Below, one piece after another: positions 1 through 13,520 of a stretch of 64,000 nt of DNA. The DNA lies in contig CM033718.1 of NCBI GenBank assembly GCA_019671005.1, positions 31,078,508 to 31,142,507 on the forward strand, in the 5' to 3' direction. The stretch comes from Hibiscus mutabilis. Its lineage: Eukaryota > Streptophyta > Magnoliopsida > Malvales > Malvaceae. Every line of letters begins with the position of its first letter. Position 1 is the stretch's first letter. The translations under genes and the position numbers were made by a program. A model generated the notes under the pieces. That model did no database searches. It was not told the DNA's origin and saw only the letters and a list, made by a program, of their open reading frames with translations.

Positions 1-420
1 ATGCTTTGAATAACAATTGGACAATTTTCTACAAATCAAATTGATTGTCATTTTTCCACTTATGGGATTTGATACTACAAGGTTCGATTTGTCTAGTTCA
101 GGTTTCATTTTGAGTTTAACAAGCAAAGTTGAACATATAAAGGAATGGGTAGACCCCGAATCAATCATAGCATAAACAAAATTTGAGTTTAGTTCAACAG
201 TACCTGCAATTACATCGGGAGATTCTTCATCATCCCGACCACAAATGTGGTAAATACGAGCAGTGGCTCGAGACTCCTAATGGGTAAGGGCATTCGAATA
301 GGTGCCTTTGCCTCTCCCTTGATATCCCGATTGAGCTTGCTTGAAACTTTTGTTTCGGTTGGATGGTGTCAGATTAGGATTTGCTAAATTTCCCGAATTA
401 ATCACTTTAGGGAACTATAA
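1..420 (-). pseudogene. Tekay-like gag end and aspartic protease fragment (runs off left edge)
   Basis: Read on the minus strand, about 1-291 is an open frame without a stop. It contains an aspartic protease active site of the D-S-G-S-T-H-S-F type, with the Asp codon at 160-162. This matches the pepsin-like protease of Tekay/Del chromoviruses, which matures the Gag-Pol polyprotein. Bases about 290-370 match the degenerate gag tail of the element at 54285-54370, so the order is gag tail then protease, as expected. The reading continues past base 1. The right end, near 420, joins LTR sequence directly: the first part of gag, the 5' leader, the primer-binding site and the LTR end are missing, so this is a deletion derivative. 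The protease identification is firm; the exact junction is not. Confidence 0.75.
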
Positions 421-3116
421 TTCATTTATTCTAGATCAACCTAGTTAGGCTTCAAATTGATTAGAGTGTGATCTAGTTAGTTCAAGCACTAACCGAAGGT
501 ACACAATACACATTTTAAACAAATAGCTAATTACTATTTGAAACAATCAAACATCAAAGTGTATTAAAAATGCTAGCAAGTGAGCATAATGTTCATCAAT
601 CCCCTATTCGAATGGGGTCATTATTCCATAGGGCTTTGTCTTGCAAATAATGAGCAAATCAGAATAGCATTCTATCATCTTATACATGAAATTTCATTTC
701 AATAAAAGCTCATTATCAAGTATTACAATGCTCATTAATATATCATGTGACATGTCTTATTTAAGCTTGATAATTTACTTTGCCTTGGTAGATAGTAGGA
801 CTAGGTAATCAAGTCTCAGTAGGGTACTCAAAGTACCAGAATCAGTAGGGCGTCTACAACGCCATGCAGTAGGGTACTCAACGTACCATAACAATTCGAT
901 ACCCAAAGTATCTAACAGTAGGGTGTCTTCAACACCAATCAGTAGGGTACACTTACGTACCAAAATCTCGAGCTCTAGACTCTAAGACATGCCGTTCTAC
1001 TTAAGACCAACTAACAACCAAGGGCTTATAGAATCTTTTTATTTCAAGCATCACACAAGTTACTTAGTCATCAAGTAATTCAAGATCAATTCGTTTTAGA
1101 CCCTTAGGCCAATTGCATTTAGTTCATTTCACATTAGATTAACTTGGCAAGTAATATTCAATACAACAATACTACCAATTCCTTTCGGCATTTTCATACC
1201 AAGCAATAAATCCATCAACATTTCACAATTTCCTACTCAATTCGAAATACAACCGAACAAGCAATTAACTTACTTAATCTTTATCAATACTTTCTTCCCA
1301 TTTAATCAATTACCAAGTATGATTTAGTGTCATTTCATAGTATGTAATTCAAACAAGAATTTAGACATGTAAGGTTGGTTAGGACCTATGTCCCAACCCT
1401 AAAATAACTGCACTCACAATACAATCCAGCAATCTAGCAATTGTCTTGAATAGCTATTCCTTTGTTCTTAGCCTTTGGATGATTTCCTTTTTCTTCCTCC
1501 ACCAAGTTCAAAGCTGGTTCTAAGACATTATACAAGCATATTCATATTAAAACAAGTCTCATATGACCATTCAGGCAAGGCAATATTACTAGTACTTATC
1601 ATATACAATTCTGGCAGCAAGATTATGCTCATATAAGTACAATTCAGCCAACATTTCAATAAACAAAGCTGGGAAGAATCCATTTATCCCAAATTGTTAC
1701 AAAAAAGTCTAATAAAACTGTGTATAAACCAGTTTCCAACTAGCTTAACTGCTGCTGCATGGCAGCTTACACATTACATGCTTAAACAGGCATATCTTTC
1801 AATTCCTACGTCGTAATTTTGATTAATTTATATCGTTGGAAAGCTAATAAAATTGTCTTTAATACCATAATCAGCTTGCATTTTAGTTATTAGCCAATTA
1901 ATACAGTTTATTGTTCAAAGACAGGGCATTTACACTGCCTGGACAATTTGCACTGTCCAGCTATTTCTATTTACAATTTCCAGCATAGGACCCAGTTTTT
2001 AGTTCTGTTTTCACCTAATGAAAATAGACATACAAGGATCATGTCGCTAAAATTTCATCCCTGAATTTGATCTATACAAGTTTTGGTAAATTTTCAAAGT
2101 GACTGCCCAGAACAAAGCAATTATGGGAAGATTGCACTTATTTACATTTTAATTCCTTAAATTCATTCTAACCAATGTTTTTGCCCCATAATTCATTTAA
2201 TATGGCATCCTAAACATGTTTAGTCAATGTTAATCCATTTTTCAAGGCAGCCAAAGTAGAGCAACTTAATTACAAAGCTCAATTTTACAAGTTTACTCAA
2301 TAGATTCTACTAAAATAGTTTCTATGTTATACAACTATGTTCATACTTTTGATCTTTCATTTCCAGCATATAACCACAACAATTAACCTGTTTAACACCT
2401 TAATTACAATACCTAATCATTATCATATTCAATTCATTCAACAATATCATCATTTAGGCAATTATTCAATTCGGCTATGTCACTAGATGAACCAATTCAT
2501 TGTTCACAAATCATAACATAACACCCATGTTTCTTTCTTTCAATTCAGCCATATAGAACACTAATTCAATCATCAATCAAGTTCATACAATAACAATTTC
2601 TACCTTAACACGTCAAACAACCAAATTCAATTAACATAAAAGCTATTCGAATGAAACAAAGGTTCAATCATACTCACTTTGCCTCCTAGCTCAATTTCAT
2701 TGCTAAATCTCTACACCTGCAAGCTTAATTCATGCTCCAATGCTGTTTTCTCAAGGTTTCTCTCTCAACTCTATTTTCTCTCTTTCTTTCTTCTTCCATT
2801 CGGCTAACATAGTGAAGAAGATGATGACAATGTGGTTATCCACATTAGTGGAATTAGTGAAGTTACTAAACTAACCTTAATTGGTTATTAATCATATAAT
2901 TAATCAAGGGCAATTGAGAGAATTAGGAAACTTATCATGCAAGCTTAATCTTTCTTGCTTAATTCGGTTTGGTCCTTGCAATTTTATCACTTAATTCGTT
3001 CTCTCTTTCAATTAAGCCCTTTAACTAATCAATTTAGCTTAATTTCTAAATTCAATTAAGCTATCAACTTAAGCAATTGACTCAATTACTACTAAGCTAG
3101 GATTTGGGGTATCACA
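421..3116 (-). mobile_element. LTR A, truncated 5' LTR of the left-edge Tekay-like element
   Basis: In coding sense this LTR starts at 3116 with a TGTGATACCCC-type terminus and runs leftward to about 420, where it is cut. It has the modules of the other long LTRs here: the GGACAGT palindrome at 1939-1960, a splice-donor-like ATT|GTGAGT at 1412-1417, the GGTTAGGAC palindrome at 1377-1398, and GTACC short repeats at 790-985. Sequence at about 570-800 aligns by eye with 21425-21620 of LTR S. The last 2 to 3 kb (the U5 side) are absent. No gene is seen in it. Confidence 0.7.
790..985. repeat. Short tandem repeats with GTACY/GGTAC cores in LTR A
   Basis: Several units of roughly 25-40 bp each carry AGTAGGGTACTC or AGTAGGGTGTC. 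They end at a conserved block (agctctagactctaag, then acatgcc) that also borders the repeat tracts in P1, S and both LTRs of X. Confidence 0.7.
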
Positions 3117-4758
3117 CAATCCAGCAATCTAGCAATTGTCTTGAATAGCTATTCCATTGTACTTAGCCTTTGGATGATTTCCCCATTCTTCTTCCACCAA
3201 TTTCACTTCTTGTTCTAGCAAATTCATAATTAAACATGCTCATCAATATGCATACACAAGACAATTCAACACAGCATCAAGGTTATTTCAATACATATAG
3301 TCATATACATACAATTCTGCCAACTATTCAATAAACCAGATTAGGCAAGATCCAATTATCCCAAACAGTCCAATAAAACTGTGTACAAAACAGTTTCCAG
3401 CTAGCTTAACTACTGTTGCCTGGTAGCTTGCACACTACACGCTTAAACAAGCATATATTTCAATTCTTATGTCGAAATTTCGATTAATTTATACCGTTGG
3501 AAAGATAACAAAATTTTCTATATGATCATATAAGTCTTGCATTTTAGTTCTTAGCCAATTAATCAGTTTATTGTTCAAAGACAGGGCATTTACACTGCCT
3601 GGACAGTTTGCACTGTCTAGTTATTTCTATTTACAGTTTCCAGCATAGGACCCAGTTTTCATGTCTGTTTTCACCTAATGAAAGTAGACATACCAAGGAT
3701 CATTTCATTAAAATTTCATCCCTGAATTTGATCTATACAAATTTTTGTGAATTTTCAAAGTGACTACCCAGAACAGAGCAGTTTTGGGCAGGTTGCTCCT
3801 ATTTACATTTTAATTCCTTAAATTAATTTTAACCAATGTTTTGGCCCTGTAATTCATTTCATATGCAATCCTAAATATGATTAGTCAATGTTAATCCATT
3901 TTTCAAGGCAGCCAAAATAGAGTATTGGATTACAAAGCTCAATTCTACATGTTTATACAATTTCAATTCAACGAAACAATTTCTAGGCTATATGACCATG
4001 CTCATTCTTTTATCTTTCATTTCCAGCTTATAACCACAACAATTCAACTTGTTTAACACCTTAATTACATTATCTAGTCATGCTCATATTCAATTCATTC
4101 ATCAATCTCATCATTTAGGCAATTATTCAATTAGGCTATGTCACTAGATGAACCAATTCATTGTTCACAAATCCTATCATAACACCCATGTTTCTTTCTT
4201 TCAATTATCCATATACTAGACTAATTCAATCATCTATTAAGTTCATACAATAACAAATTCTTCCTTAACACATCAAACAACCAATTTCAACTAACACAAA
4301 AGCTATTCGAATGAAACAAAGGTTCAATCATACTTACTTTCCTTCCTAACTCAATTTCAATGGAAAATCTCTACACATGCAAGCTCAATTCATGCTTCAA
4401 TGGTGTTTTCTCAAGGTTTCTCTCTCAACTTTCCTTTCTCAACTTTCCTTTCTCTCTTTCTTTCTTCTTCAATTCGGCAAGTATAATGAATAAGATGATG
4501 ACAATGTGGATATCCACATTAGTGGATTTGTGATCATTTAATTAGTCAAGGGCAATTGGGAGAATTAAGAAATTTATCATGCCAGCTTCTTCTTTCTTGC
4601 TTAATTCGAATTAGTCCTTTGTTATTGATCACTATATTCGTTCTCTCTTTCAATTAAGCCCTTTAACTAATCAATTTAGCTTAATTTCTAAATTCAATTA
4701 AGCTATGAACTTAAGCAATTGACTCTATTACTACTAAGCTAGGATTTGGGATATCATA
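3117..4758 (-). mobile_element. LTR B segment, head-to-tail with A
   Basis: This is a second copy of the first third of the same LTR. It corresponds to 1421-3116 of A, with clear base-by-base similarity: the GGACAGT palindrome at 3599-3620, the same CGAATG tract near 4310, and a CT-rich tract near 4420-4460. In coding sense its LTR start is at 4758 (TATGATATCCC-like) and it is broken at 3117, where LTR A begins. The break lies about 4 bases before the position of the splice-donor-like site. The likely reading is that element A was inserted into LTR B, whose remainder lies left of the window. A local tandem duplication is the alternative. No gene is seen. Confidence 0.65.
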
Positions 4759-6742
4759 AAGCAGGTACATTCCACTATAATTCGATTGATTATCAAGCAA
4801 ACAAGCATACATGTAACAATCATCAAGTTTCCAACTAAGCATCCTTCCCTTATACATTTACCAAATAGAAATTAGGTTCATTTCATGTCAATTCCATATC
4901 AACTATGTAAACAATTGCAATTGGTTAGGACCTAAGTCCTAACCCTAAGTAAAGCTACACTCACAATACAATCCAAGCAAGCTAGCAATTGTCTTGTATA
5001 GCTATTCCTTTGTTCTTAGCCTTTAGATGATTTCCCTTTTCTCCTTCCTCCAAGTTCACTCCTTGCTCTAGCAAATTCATGATTAAACACATTCATCAAT
5101 ATGTATACACAAGACAATTCAACATGGCAGCAAGGTTATTTCAATACATGTAAACATATTCATACAATTCTGTCAACATTCAATAAACAAGACTAGGTAG
5201 GATCTAATTATCCCAAACTTTTACAAAACAATCCAATAAAACTGTGTACAAAACAGTTTCCAACTAGCTTAAATGCTGCTGCCTGGCAGCTTGCACACTA
5301 CATGCTTAAACAGGCATATCTTTCAATTCCTACGTCGGAATTTCGATTAATTTATACCATTGTAAAGATAACAAAATTGTCTTTAAGAAAATAATATTCT
5401 TGCATTTTAGTTCTTAGCCAATTAATACAGTTTATTGTTCAAAGACAGGGCATTTACACTGCCTGGACAGTTTGCACTGTCCAGCTATTTCGATTTACAG
5501 TTTCCAGCATAGAACCCGGTTTATAGTTCTGTTTTCACCTAATGAGACTAGACATACTAAGGATAATTTCATTAAAATTTCAGCCCTGAATTTTATCTCT
5601 ACAATATTTGGTGAATTTTCAAATTGATTGCCTCTGGAGCAATTCTGGGCAGCTTACACTAGGTTGCAATTACAGTTTTTATTTCATTCTAGCAAGGTCC
5701 TAACATGACAATTTAATTTATGATCATGTTCATACATATCTAGGCCATCATAATTCACCTAACAATGTTCTCAAAACAGGGCATAGTCATGTTGAACCTA
5801 GTTTAATCCATTTGATCTCAATTACACATCAATTCATCAACTAGGCAGTCCATTACCTAATTTAACTAGTTCAATTAGGTGTAGTCATTTTTCCAGCAAG
5901 TTACCAATTCAATCAAATCTCCATTTTACCTACAAACATGTTCAAAACAGAGTTTTAAGCTCATTTAGCATGCTTACACAAATTTTCAATCAAAACAGTC
6001 CCCTAATCTAGACTGTTTTGAATCAAGTTCATGTTTCTCAATTTTCCAGCAACTACACATGTGTTTCATTAGCAATTTGATTACTAGCAATCAATTTCCA
6101 GGTTCTAATTGCAAATAGAATGACCTTAACACATAAAGAAATCATCTAATTCATCAATACAACCCATAACATCATTATCAAACAATCATTCAATCAATCT
6201 ATAACATGTTCATCACATTTCCAGCATCTATACACTTAAATCACATTTCCATTTTAATTCAAACAATTCAAACATGAATTTCACAAGAGAAACAAGTAAT
6301 TACCTTAATCACTAAGCTATCTAGCTTAATTTGGTGCCAAATCAAGAGTCTGCCAAATCAAGAGTCCAATTCCATAGTTCAAGCTTTTCTCCCTAAGTTC
6401 TTTCTTCTCTCTTTTTCTCTAGTTGGATTCAGCAAAAATGAAGGGGATGAAAGTGGCTGATCATTCATCCTCATTTTTCTTAATGAAAAGACTAGTTTGC
6501 CCTTAAATTATCCACTAATTATAGATATAATCAAGGGCATTTAAGAGATGTGGGATTTTTATCATTCATTCTTTAAACTTGCTAGAGTTTACAAGTTGGT
6601 CACCTTAATTTGGTCACTTTGTTCTTTCATTCATTCAATTAGATCCTTGACTAATCAATTTAGCTTAAATTCTAGGTTCAATTAACCTATCAACTTAAGC
6701 AATTGGTTTCAATACTTCTAGGCTATGATTTAGGGTGTTACA
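4759..6742 (-). mobile_element. LTR C segment, interrupted by B
   Basis: The LTR terminus GGGTGTTACA ends at 6742, which is the LTR start in coding sense. The segment has the GGACAGT palindrome at 5463-5484, the donor-like GTGAGT at 4969-4974 and the GGTTAGGAC palindrome at 4923-4944. Bases 4759-4920 match the region just beyond the palindrome in LTR S (22560-22660). The last kilobase differs clearly from A and B, so C is a different subfamily. It is broken at 4759 by LTR B. No gene is seen. Confidence 0.65.
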
Positions 6743-6886
6743 GGAATGCACATGTGAATTGAGTTTGGTTTGATTCTAATACATGCTTACATTATTTGAA
6801 TACTAGATTATGAAAATGATTGAAATGATGGATAAGTATCGGGATACGAATGAGGATTCGGGTATCCCGTAACTTTGGGATACAAG

Positions 6887-9800
6887 GTGAGTGTAGCTTT
6901 ACATAGGGTTAGGAATTAGATCCTAACCAATTACATTTGTTAACTTGTTGATATGGAATTGTCATGAAATGAACCTAAATTCTATTCGGTAAATGTATAA
7001 GGGAAGAATGTTTAAATGGAAATTGGATTAATGAGATATGCTTGATGTAATTCTGGCCATGCAAATGAACTATGTGACCATTGTTTGAATTTACTTGAAT
7101 TATTGAATGCTTTATTTGAATGCTTCTTGACATGTCTAGGATAAACATGCTTGATAACCTAAAACATGAATATATGTACTTGACAATACCAGTATGATAC
7201 ATATCACTTGAGCAAAGACTCTAATTAACTTAAGGGCGATCATAACCTTGAAGAATAATGCTTGAACTTGAATGTGCTTGACTATTAAATAATTTAACTT
7301 GGATAAGCTTGATACTTAAGTGATTGTGATTTAAACATTTGATTGACTACATGACCTTGCTTGATAGCTAATGGACATTTAAATTTAATATACACTTGGA
7401 ACTATTGAATGCTGGATATGTAAGTAACTTGATACTAAAACTAGACTATGAAACAAAAGCTTAACAAGACCATTCGAATACTACATGAATGGTTAAGAAA
7501 ATTTCTTGCTTGATACCTAATGAAAATGAATGAAACGTGTTACCTTGTCTTGAATGGCTGGTTTGAATTGCTTGAAGGTTTGAGTGACCTTACTTGATGC
7601 TTGAAATTCTTGTTCACTTGTGAAATGAATTAAGGTTCACATGGTTTAAAGGATTAAAATGAATTTGATCTTGATGTGCTTGATGCTTAATCACTTGATG
7701 TGTGATTGCTTGAAAATAAAGGATTCAACAAGTCCTTGGTTGCTAGTTGGTTTTAGGTAGTAAGACATGCCTTAGAGTCTAGAGCTCGACTTTTTAGGTA
7801 CTTTGTGTACCATCTTGCTTGGTGTTATAGACACCTTCTTGTTATATGCCTTGGGCATCATCTTGCTAGGTACTTTGTGTACCCACTTTTGTGGTGTTGT
7901 GGACACCTTCTTGTTTAGGTACTTTGTGTACCCACTTGCTAGGTACTTTGTGTACCCACTTGAGACTTGATTACCTAGTCCTACTATCTACAAAGGCAAA
8001 ACAAGAATAATTGAACTTGAAACAAAGACTTGTAATCGTTAATGAAGAGTGATCAAACTTGATTCTTGATAATGAAATGGTAAAGTAAGTAATTCACATG
8101 AGTAAAATGGTAAACATGTTTACTTGAATTGCATGTTACTTGAAAGATAAGTAATAAGGTATATGGTCACCTTGTTCGAATGTATGTGATGTCCTTCTTG
8201 CTTGATTTGTTTGATATTTGCTAAAAACAATGGTTACTTGAAATGGTTACTTGCTTGTAATCGAATGATGCTAGATGAACTAGCTAGGACTTGACTTTGC
8301 TTGATTAAAGCTTAACATGGTTAAACTTGATTAAGATAAACAAAACATGTCAATAAGATTAAGAATGAGCCAAACTAAACTTGAATGAATATGTATGCTC
8401 ATGTTTCTTGACAATGACTTGTAAAGTAAGGAATATACATTGTTGAATTGATAAACTTGATAATCTAAGCTTGCTTGTAACTTGAAAACATACATGGTAA
8501 TATAAGGTACCTATTCGAAAGAAATCATATGATTGCTTGCTTGAAGTTGTGTAATTCTTGTGGTTGTGATCTTTGCTTGATTGGTGTAGTATAGAACTTA
8601 AATTGAAATGTTTGATCTTGTGGTGTTAAGAGCTATTCGAATAGTACCTTGTGGACTATCTAAGATTTGCTAAAATTGAATTGAAGCCTAAATAAGTTAT
8701 GCTTGAAATAAATACCCTAAAATTTGAAAAGTAAGTGAACTAAATTCACCACCTTTGAATATGTTACTTTATTTGCTTGAATTGTTAGAACAAAGTGCAT
8801 GAAATGAAATTGTGCTTGGACTAAATCTAAAATGAATTGGAAGTCTAGATTTGACATAAGGGATTATTCATGCTAGTTTAATGGATTAAAATGAACCATA
8901 ACTACATGTAATTGAATTGGCTAAGACTTGATGATAGACTGCTAAAATAGTAAATTAGAGGAATGTTGTTGATCGAATGGATTAATTCGAACATAGTACT
9001 ATGAAGCCCTGATTTAATCATATTAATAGGTAAATTGGACTGACCTAGACTAGTAGGAATATGTGTATATGTTGATTAATGAAGCTAAAATCAAACCTAG
9101 TGAAATCTGCTCAGAAAACTTTGTTCTGGGCAGCAACTTTGAAAAATCCCCATAAAATGTGTAGGTCGAATTAAGAGCTTAAATTTATATGTGTTGAACC
9201 TTAATATGTCAATTTTCATTAGGAGAAAAAAGAATTGAATTCTGATTTGCGAGCTGGAATTTGGAAATGAAAACCTCTGGACAGTGCAAACTGTCCAGAA
9301 ATGCAATTGCCGTGTCTTTGAACTAAAAACTGCATTAATTGGAAAGGCATTAAAATGAAAGGTGTACACAGTTGTGAGAGGGTTATGTAAGATTTCAAAC
9401 GATGTAAAAAAATTGAAATTTTGATGTACGGAATAAAAATTATGTATTTTAAGTAAACAGTGCACAAGCTGTCTGGCAGTAGTAGTCTAGGTTATTTGGA
9501 TAGTTTTGTAAACTATATTGTAAATAGTTTGGACAGTTTCAGTTACTGCCCTAAATGTACTCTTGACCTTGAATAGTGAATCACCTTAGATAATTATACT
9601 TGAAACCAAGACAAGAGCTAACTAATATAAAATACTAGGCTTAACCAAATAGTCTAATAAGTTTACATGCTATAAAGTAAAAGAAATGATTTGAGTGATG
9701 TATATAAGTAAAAGGTCAATTAAGACACTTGATAAATGGAAGGTTAAGACTACTTGTTACTCGAAGATAAGTTAAAGTATAAATGAATCTAAAATAGGAA

Positions 9801-10112
9801 GGTTTGATTGTCTAGTTTGGTTGCCTAAATTGAATGAAATAATTGAACACTTGATTGGTGCCTAGTTTTTGAATATGAGTTGCTTGTTGAATGTGTAAGG
9901 TAAACCCTTGAGTTGAACCCCTTGATGAATGTGTGATTGTATACTCAATTGATGATTGAACTCTAAGTTTTGCTTCAAATAACTTGATTAAAACTTGATT
10001 ATGGGGTAATTGAATTAAAGATCCTACACTTGATAAGCTACTAGTTGAGATACTACCTCACTAAGTACATTATGTACTTATCACTCTTGTTTGCATTCTT
10101 CCCGAACCTCAG
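6887..10112 (+). other. Putative LTR leader intron in P1
   Basis: The donor-like site CAAG|GTGAGTGTAG starts at 6887. A pyrimidine-rich tract followed by CCTCAG ends at 10112. The same pair recurs at matching places in S, Q, R and X. Splicing is inferred; no transcript is available. Confidence 0.4.
7795..7960. repeat. TAGGTACTTTGTGTACC tandem units in P1
   Basis: About four units carry TAGGTACTTTGTGTACC, which is palindromic at its ends (GGTAC/GTACC). They alternate with GGTGTTRTRGACACC units. The tract follows the conserved 'gccttagagtctagagctc' block, which is a mirror of the arrangement in S at 21620-21825. Confidence 0.75.
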
Positions 10113-11000
10113 GTTAAAGTTATTCCGAACGATACCTTGACCTTGAAGCTATTTTTATTGGAACCAAAGCAAGATATTCGAAGCTTGAAGTATGGTTTGT
10201 AGCTATATTGAATTCTCCTAGTTGGTGGCACATAGGTAGATTTAGACTTGTTCATATGCATCATGTTTTGTTAAAATATTGTATAGATGTATTTGTTTTT
10301 GGCTTAATGAACTTGGTATGTAAATATAAGGTTTTCTTGAGATTCGAATATGCCATGGGATGATTAAAATGGAATTGCGTGAAGCTTGTGATTGCCTATG
10401 ATAATATATGCTTGAAATGCTTGAATGGATATATGATTGAATTGTATGTAAATGATCCCTTGATGTTATGCTTCTTGAACCATTCGAATTGGCTATGATT
10501 TGTATGATTGCTTATGTGACTCTTAGGTTCATGTATGCTAGTATTTTCAAGTCATGTAAGAATGGATATAAGAGAATGCTACGTTAGATTGTTAGACTAT
10601 GATAAGAATTCATATATAAATTAATCTAAATATATAAGACCTAGTAACTATACTTGCTTGGTTTTGAATTCATCTTGTGCTACGCTTATACACTAAATGA
10701 AAATGAAATTGATTTTCCATGTTTGTTATTTGTAGTTCGAATGCCTTAGTTGTCACTTGAATTGTAAATGGTAACAAGCATGAATGGGAAACACTCGTGT
10801 TTAAATCAGATCGGTAACCTAAAATGAATATAAACTTAATCAAGATTGATCGCAATAATATCTTGTTAGATAAGTAACTCATTTATTAGAGATGAGTTCT
10901 ATATGAAAAGAAAAATTTTAATTGAACCGTATTTTTGTTTTGCTTGTTCGTTTTCTCGTCGTAACGCTTCTCGCTCATAACTCGGGCAAGGGGTGTTACA

Positions 11001-12678
11001 TAATGGATAGCTAAGTAACAAGGCTTAAAACTAAGGAAAGTAAACAAGGATTAAATAAGGCTTACATATTACTGAATTGAATACTTGTACTCTTGATATA
11101 ATTGTACATGATATGTAAAGCTGGTTACTTGTCACGAAAGAATGAAATACTTGTTGTTTGACATGTAAACTTGGTTTACTTGATACATGCTTGTTATGCT
11201 TGATCACTATTCGAATGGAACTAGAATTGGATAACTTGATAAACTTGTCATGCTACTTGATTCACTTGACACTTACTTGCTATGCTTGTCTTAATGTTCG
11301 AATGCCTTAGGTATAACAATACATGATTTTATGATTTTGTTGACTTGAGATGCTATTAACCTTACTAGGTCTACTTGATTAATTAAAACTTGATTCAAGA
11401 ATTGGTTAAATCTAGATGCTACCTCACTAAGTACAAATTGTACTTATCACTCTCGCTTCCTTTCTTCCCAAACCCCAGGTTAAGAGTGCTTCAAGAAGAA
11501 TACTTGACCCTGAAGCCAGATTCCTTAAGCTTAAAGTAAGACACAAGCAAAAGCACAAGTATGAATCCACACTGGTTGTAGTACTCCTAGTAGTTGGTGG
11601 AACCTAGCTTGTATTTAGTTAACACTAGATCATGCATTTTGGATGTTTGAAATCTTGTATATTTATACGTTCTTGATATGGGTCTTCCATGTAATCGAAC
11701 TTGGTTGCTAGAACTTGATATGTAAATACTACAATTTCCATGTATATCAAAGGGTAATGCTGCGCATAGGTGTAAATGTGAATGAAAATTCTTATGATCG
11801 AGCTTACCTATGTTATTCGAATGTCTTGTATGAAAAATGGAAACTTGATAGAATGTTACAAATGCTTACATGAACAAATGAATTCCTGAATGAAAGACAT
11901 GAATCCTTGCTATCTATGTACACTAATTGAACACCTAAAGTGTTTACATGTCTTGCATAAGATATATTAGTAGAACTTGCCTTGTTAATTTGGTATGTGT
12001 ATGCTATAGTAAAAATGTTCTAGTCTAAAGGTATAATTTGAATACAGGCCATTGTATACATGTTATCGTTAATCGTTATGAATTAGTCAAACCTTATGAA
12101 ATGTTACATGCACTGATTTAATGAAGAAAGAGACAAAATGAATGCTTGTTTGTTATCTATGTCATTCGAATGCAATGTGTATGTATATGTATGATAACAT
12201 TGAATGAAATGTAAAATGGAAGTGGTTAATTGAATGATTGATAAATCTTGGTGCTTATAATGTTAAAAATCATACGAATGCAATAGTGAAGACTTGTTGA
12301 ATGTTAGGATGACTTATAGTACGCATGAACTAGTATATTTCCAAATGTGTAAGGTATGGACACGTTCTTGTCTAAGTATGATACATGAATGCTATGCATG
12401 TTTACTTGTTTAAGTAATAAACATCCTTGATTATAGTTTAGAAGTGAAATACAAAGTGGTAACCTATAATATATCTATGCTTGCATAATTGAAAGCGAAT
12501 GTTTATGATCCTTGAATGTCCTTGAATGAAAGTGTGCTTTTGCATAATTGAAAGTAGGCTTTTGGATATATGATCGATTAGGGATGAGTCCAAAAAAAAT
12601 TAATTGGTTCTCATTTCCAGTGTACTCCATAACGCTTCCGAGCCAGTTTACTACTAAACCTGGGTAGGGGGTGTTACA
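11001..12678 (+). mobile_element. LTR P2, 3' end of a second plus-strand long LTR
   Basis: This is the terminal third of an R-type LTR, ending AGGGGGTGTTACA at 12678. Bases 11410-11510 align with 10055-10160 of P1: a GTACA palindrome (about 11420-11438) followed by an acceptor-like tract ending ACCCCAG at 11478. The last 80 bases match the LTR end of R at 45580-45659. P1 appears to be inserted in it, with the 5' part left of the window. No gene is seen in it. Confidence 0.7.
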
Positions 12679-12884
12679 TCTTATTCGAATAGCTTAGAGG
12701 AGGGTAAATTCTCTCTTCCTTTCCCTTAATTTAGAACTTGATTTAATAATTTTGATTGATTAAATTCTTATACATGCTATGTGTTATTGTAGAAACAAAT
12801 ACATGTCATGAATTCTTCTTTGAAACATTAGATAGTCACCATTGTTGATTGTATACATGTTAAATCTGCCCAGAATTGAATATA

Positions 12885-13330
12885 CATGTATGAAAATGGA
12901 CTGCTTTACGTGTCTAAATGTGCGAGTATACTTGCTGCCCTGTTAAAGTGTTTATTCGTATAAAAATGGACTGCTTTATGTGTCTAAATGTGTGAGTATA
13001 CTTGCTGTCCTGTTAAAGTGTTTATACGTATAAAATGGACTTTTAATGTGTCTAAATGTATGAGTATACTTGCTGCCCTGTTAAAGTGTTTATACGTATA
13101 TAAATGGACTGCTTTATGTGTCTAAATGTGTGAGTATACCTGTTATCCTGTTAAAGTGTTTATACGTATAAAAATGGACTGCTTTATGTGTCTAAATGCG
13201 TGAGTATACTTGCTGCCCTGTTAAAGTGTTTATACGTATAAAAATTGACAGCTTTATGTGCCTAAATGTGTGAGTATACTTGCTGCCCTCTTAAGTGTTT
13301 AAACATATAAAAATTGATTGCTTGTGTGCC
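12885..13330. repeat. Seven copies of a ~70-bp minisatellite in LTR Q
   Basis: Units contain 'tggactgctttatgtgtc', 'gagtatacttgctgccctg' and 'gtgtttatacgtata'. The spacing is 69-70 bp (starts near 12964, 13033, 13102, 13172, 13242, 13311). The same unit recurs at 62305-62715. Confidence 0.9.
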
Positions 13331-13520
13331 TAAATATGTATATAGATATATGCTGCTCTGTTAGGTGTATACATGGATGAAATTTGACAGTTTTGGATAA
13401 GCAAATGTCTCTTCGTCTAAGCTGCCCTGTCTTGTATAAACGTGTATTTAAGTGAACTGTTTTGAATTATAAGATGAGATACACGGACTGTTTTACTTGT
13501 GTATTTGTATACTTGTGATT

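Larger units (their letters stand above)
6743..11000 (+). mobile_element. LTR P1, 3' part of a plus-strand long LTR
   Basis: The sequence ends with GGGGTGTTACA at 11000 and is the reverse complement of most of LTR S (18489 to about 22855), so it belongs to the same subfamily in the opposite orientation. The missing first 1.3 kb would lie left of the insertion at 6742/6743. Modules in order: donor-like AAG|GTGAGT with GT at 6887, GGTTAGGAC palindrome at 6907-6928, GTACC repeats at 7795-7960, GGACAGT palindrome at 9277-9298, GTACA palindrome near 10070-10090, and acceptor-like CTCAG ending at 10112. Small open frames here, including a 75-codon frame on the minus strand at 6975-7202 that is nearly identical in S, follow from LTR similarity and are not called as genes. 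Confidence 0.75.
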
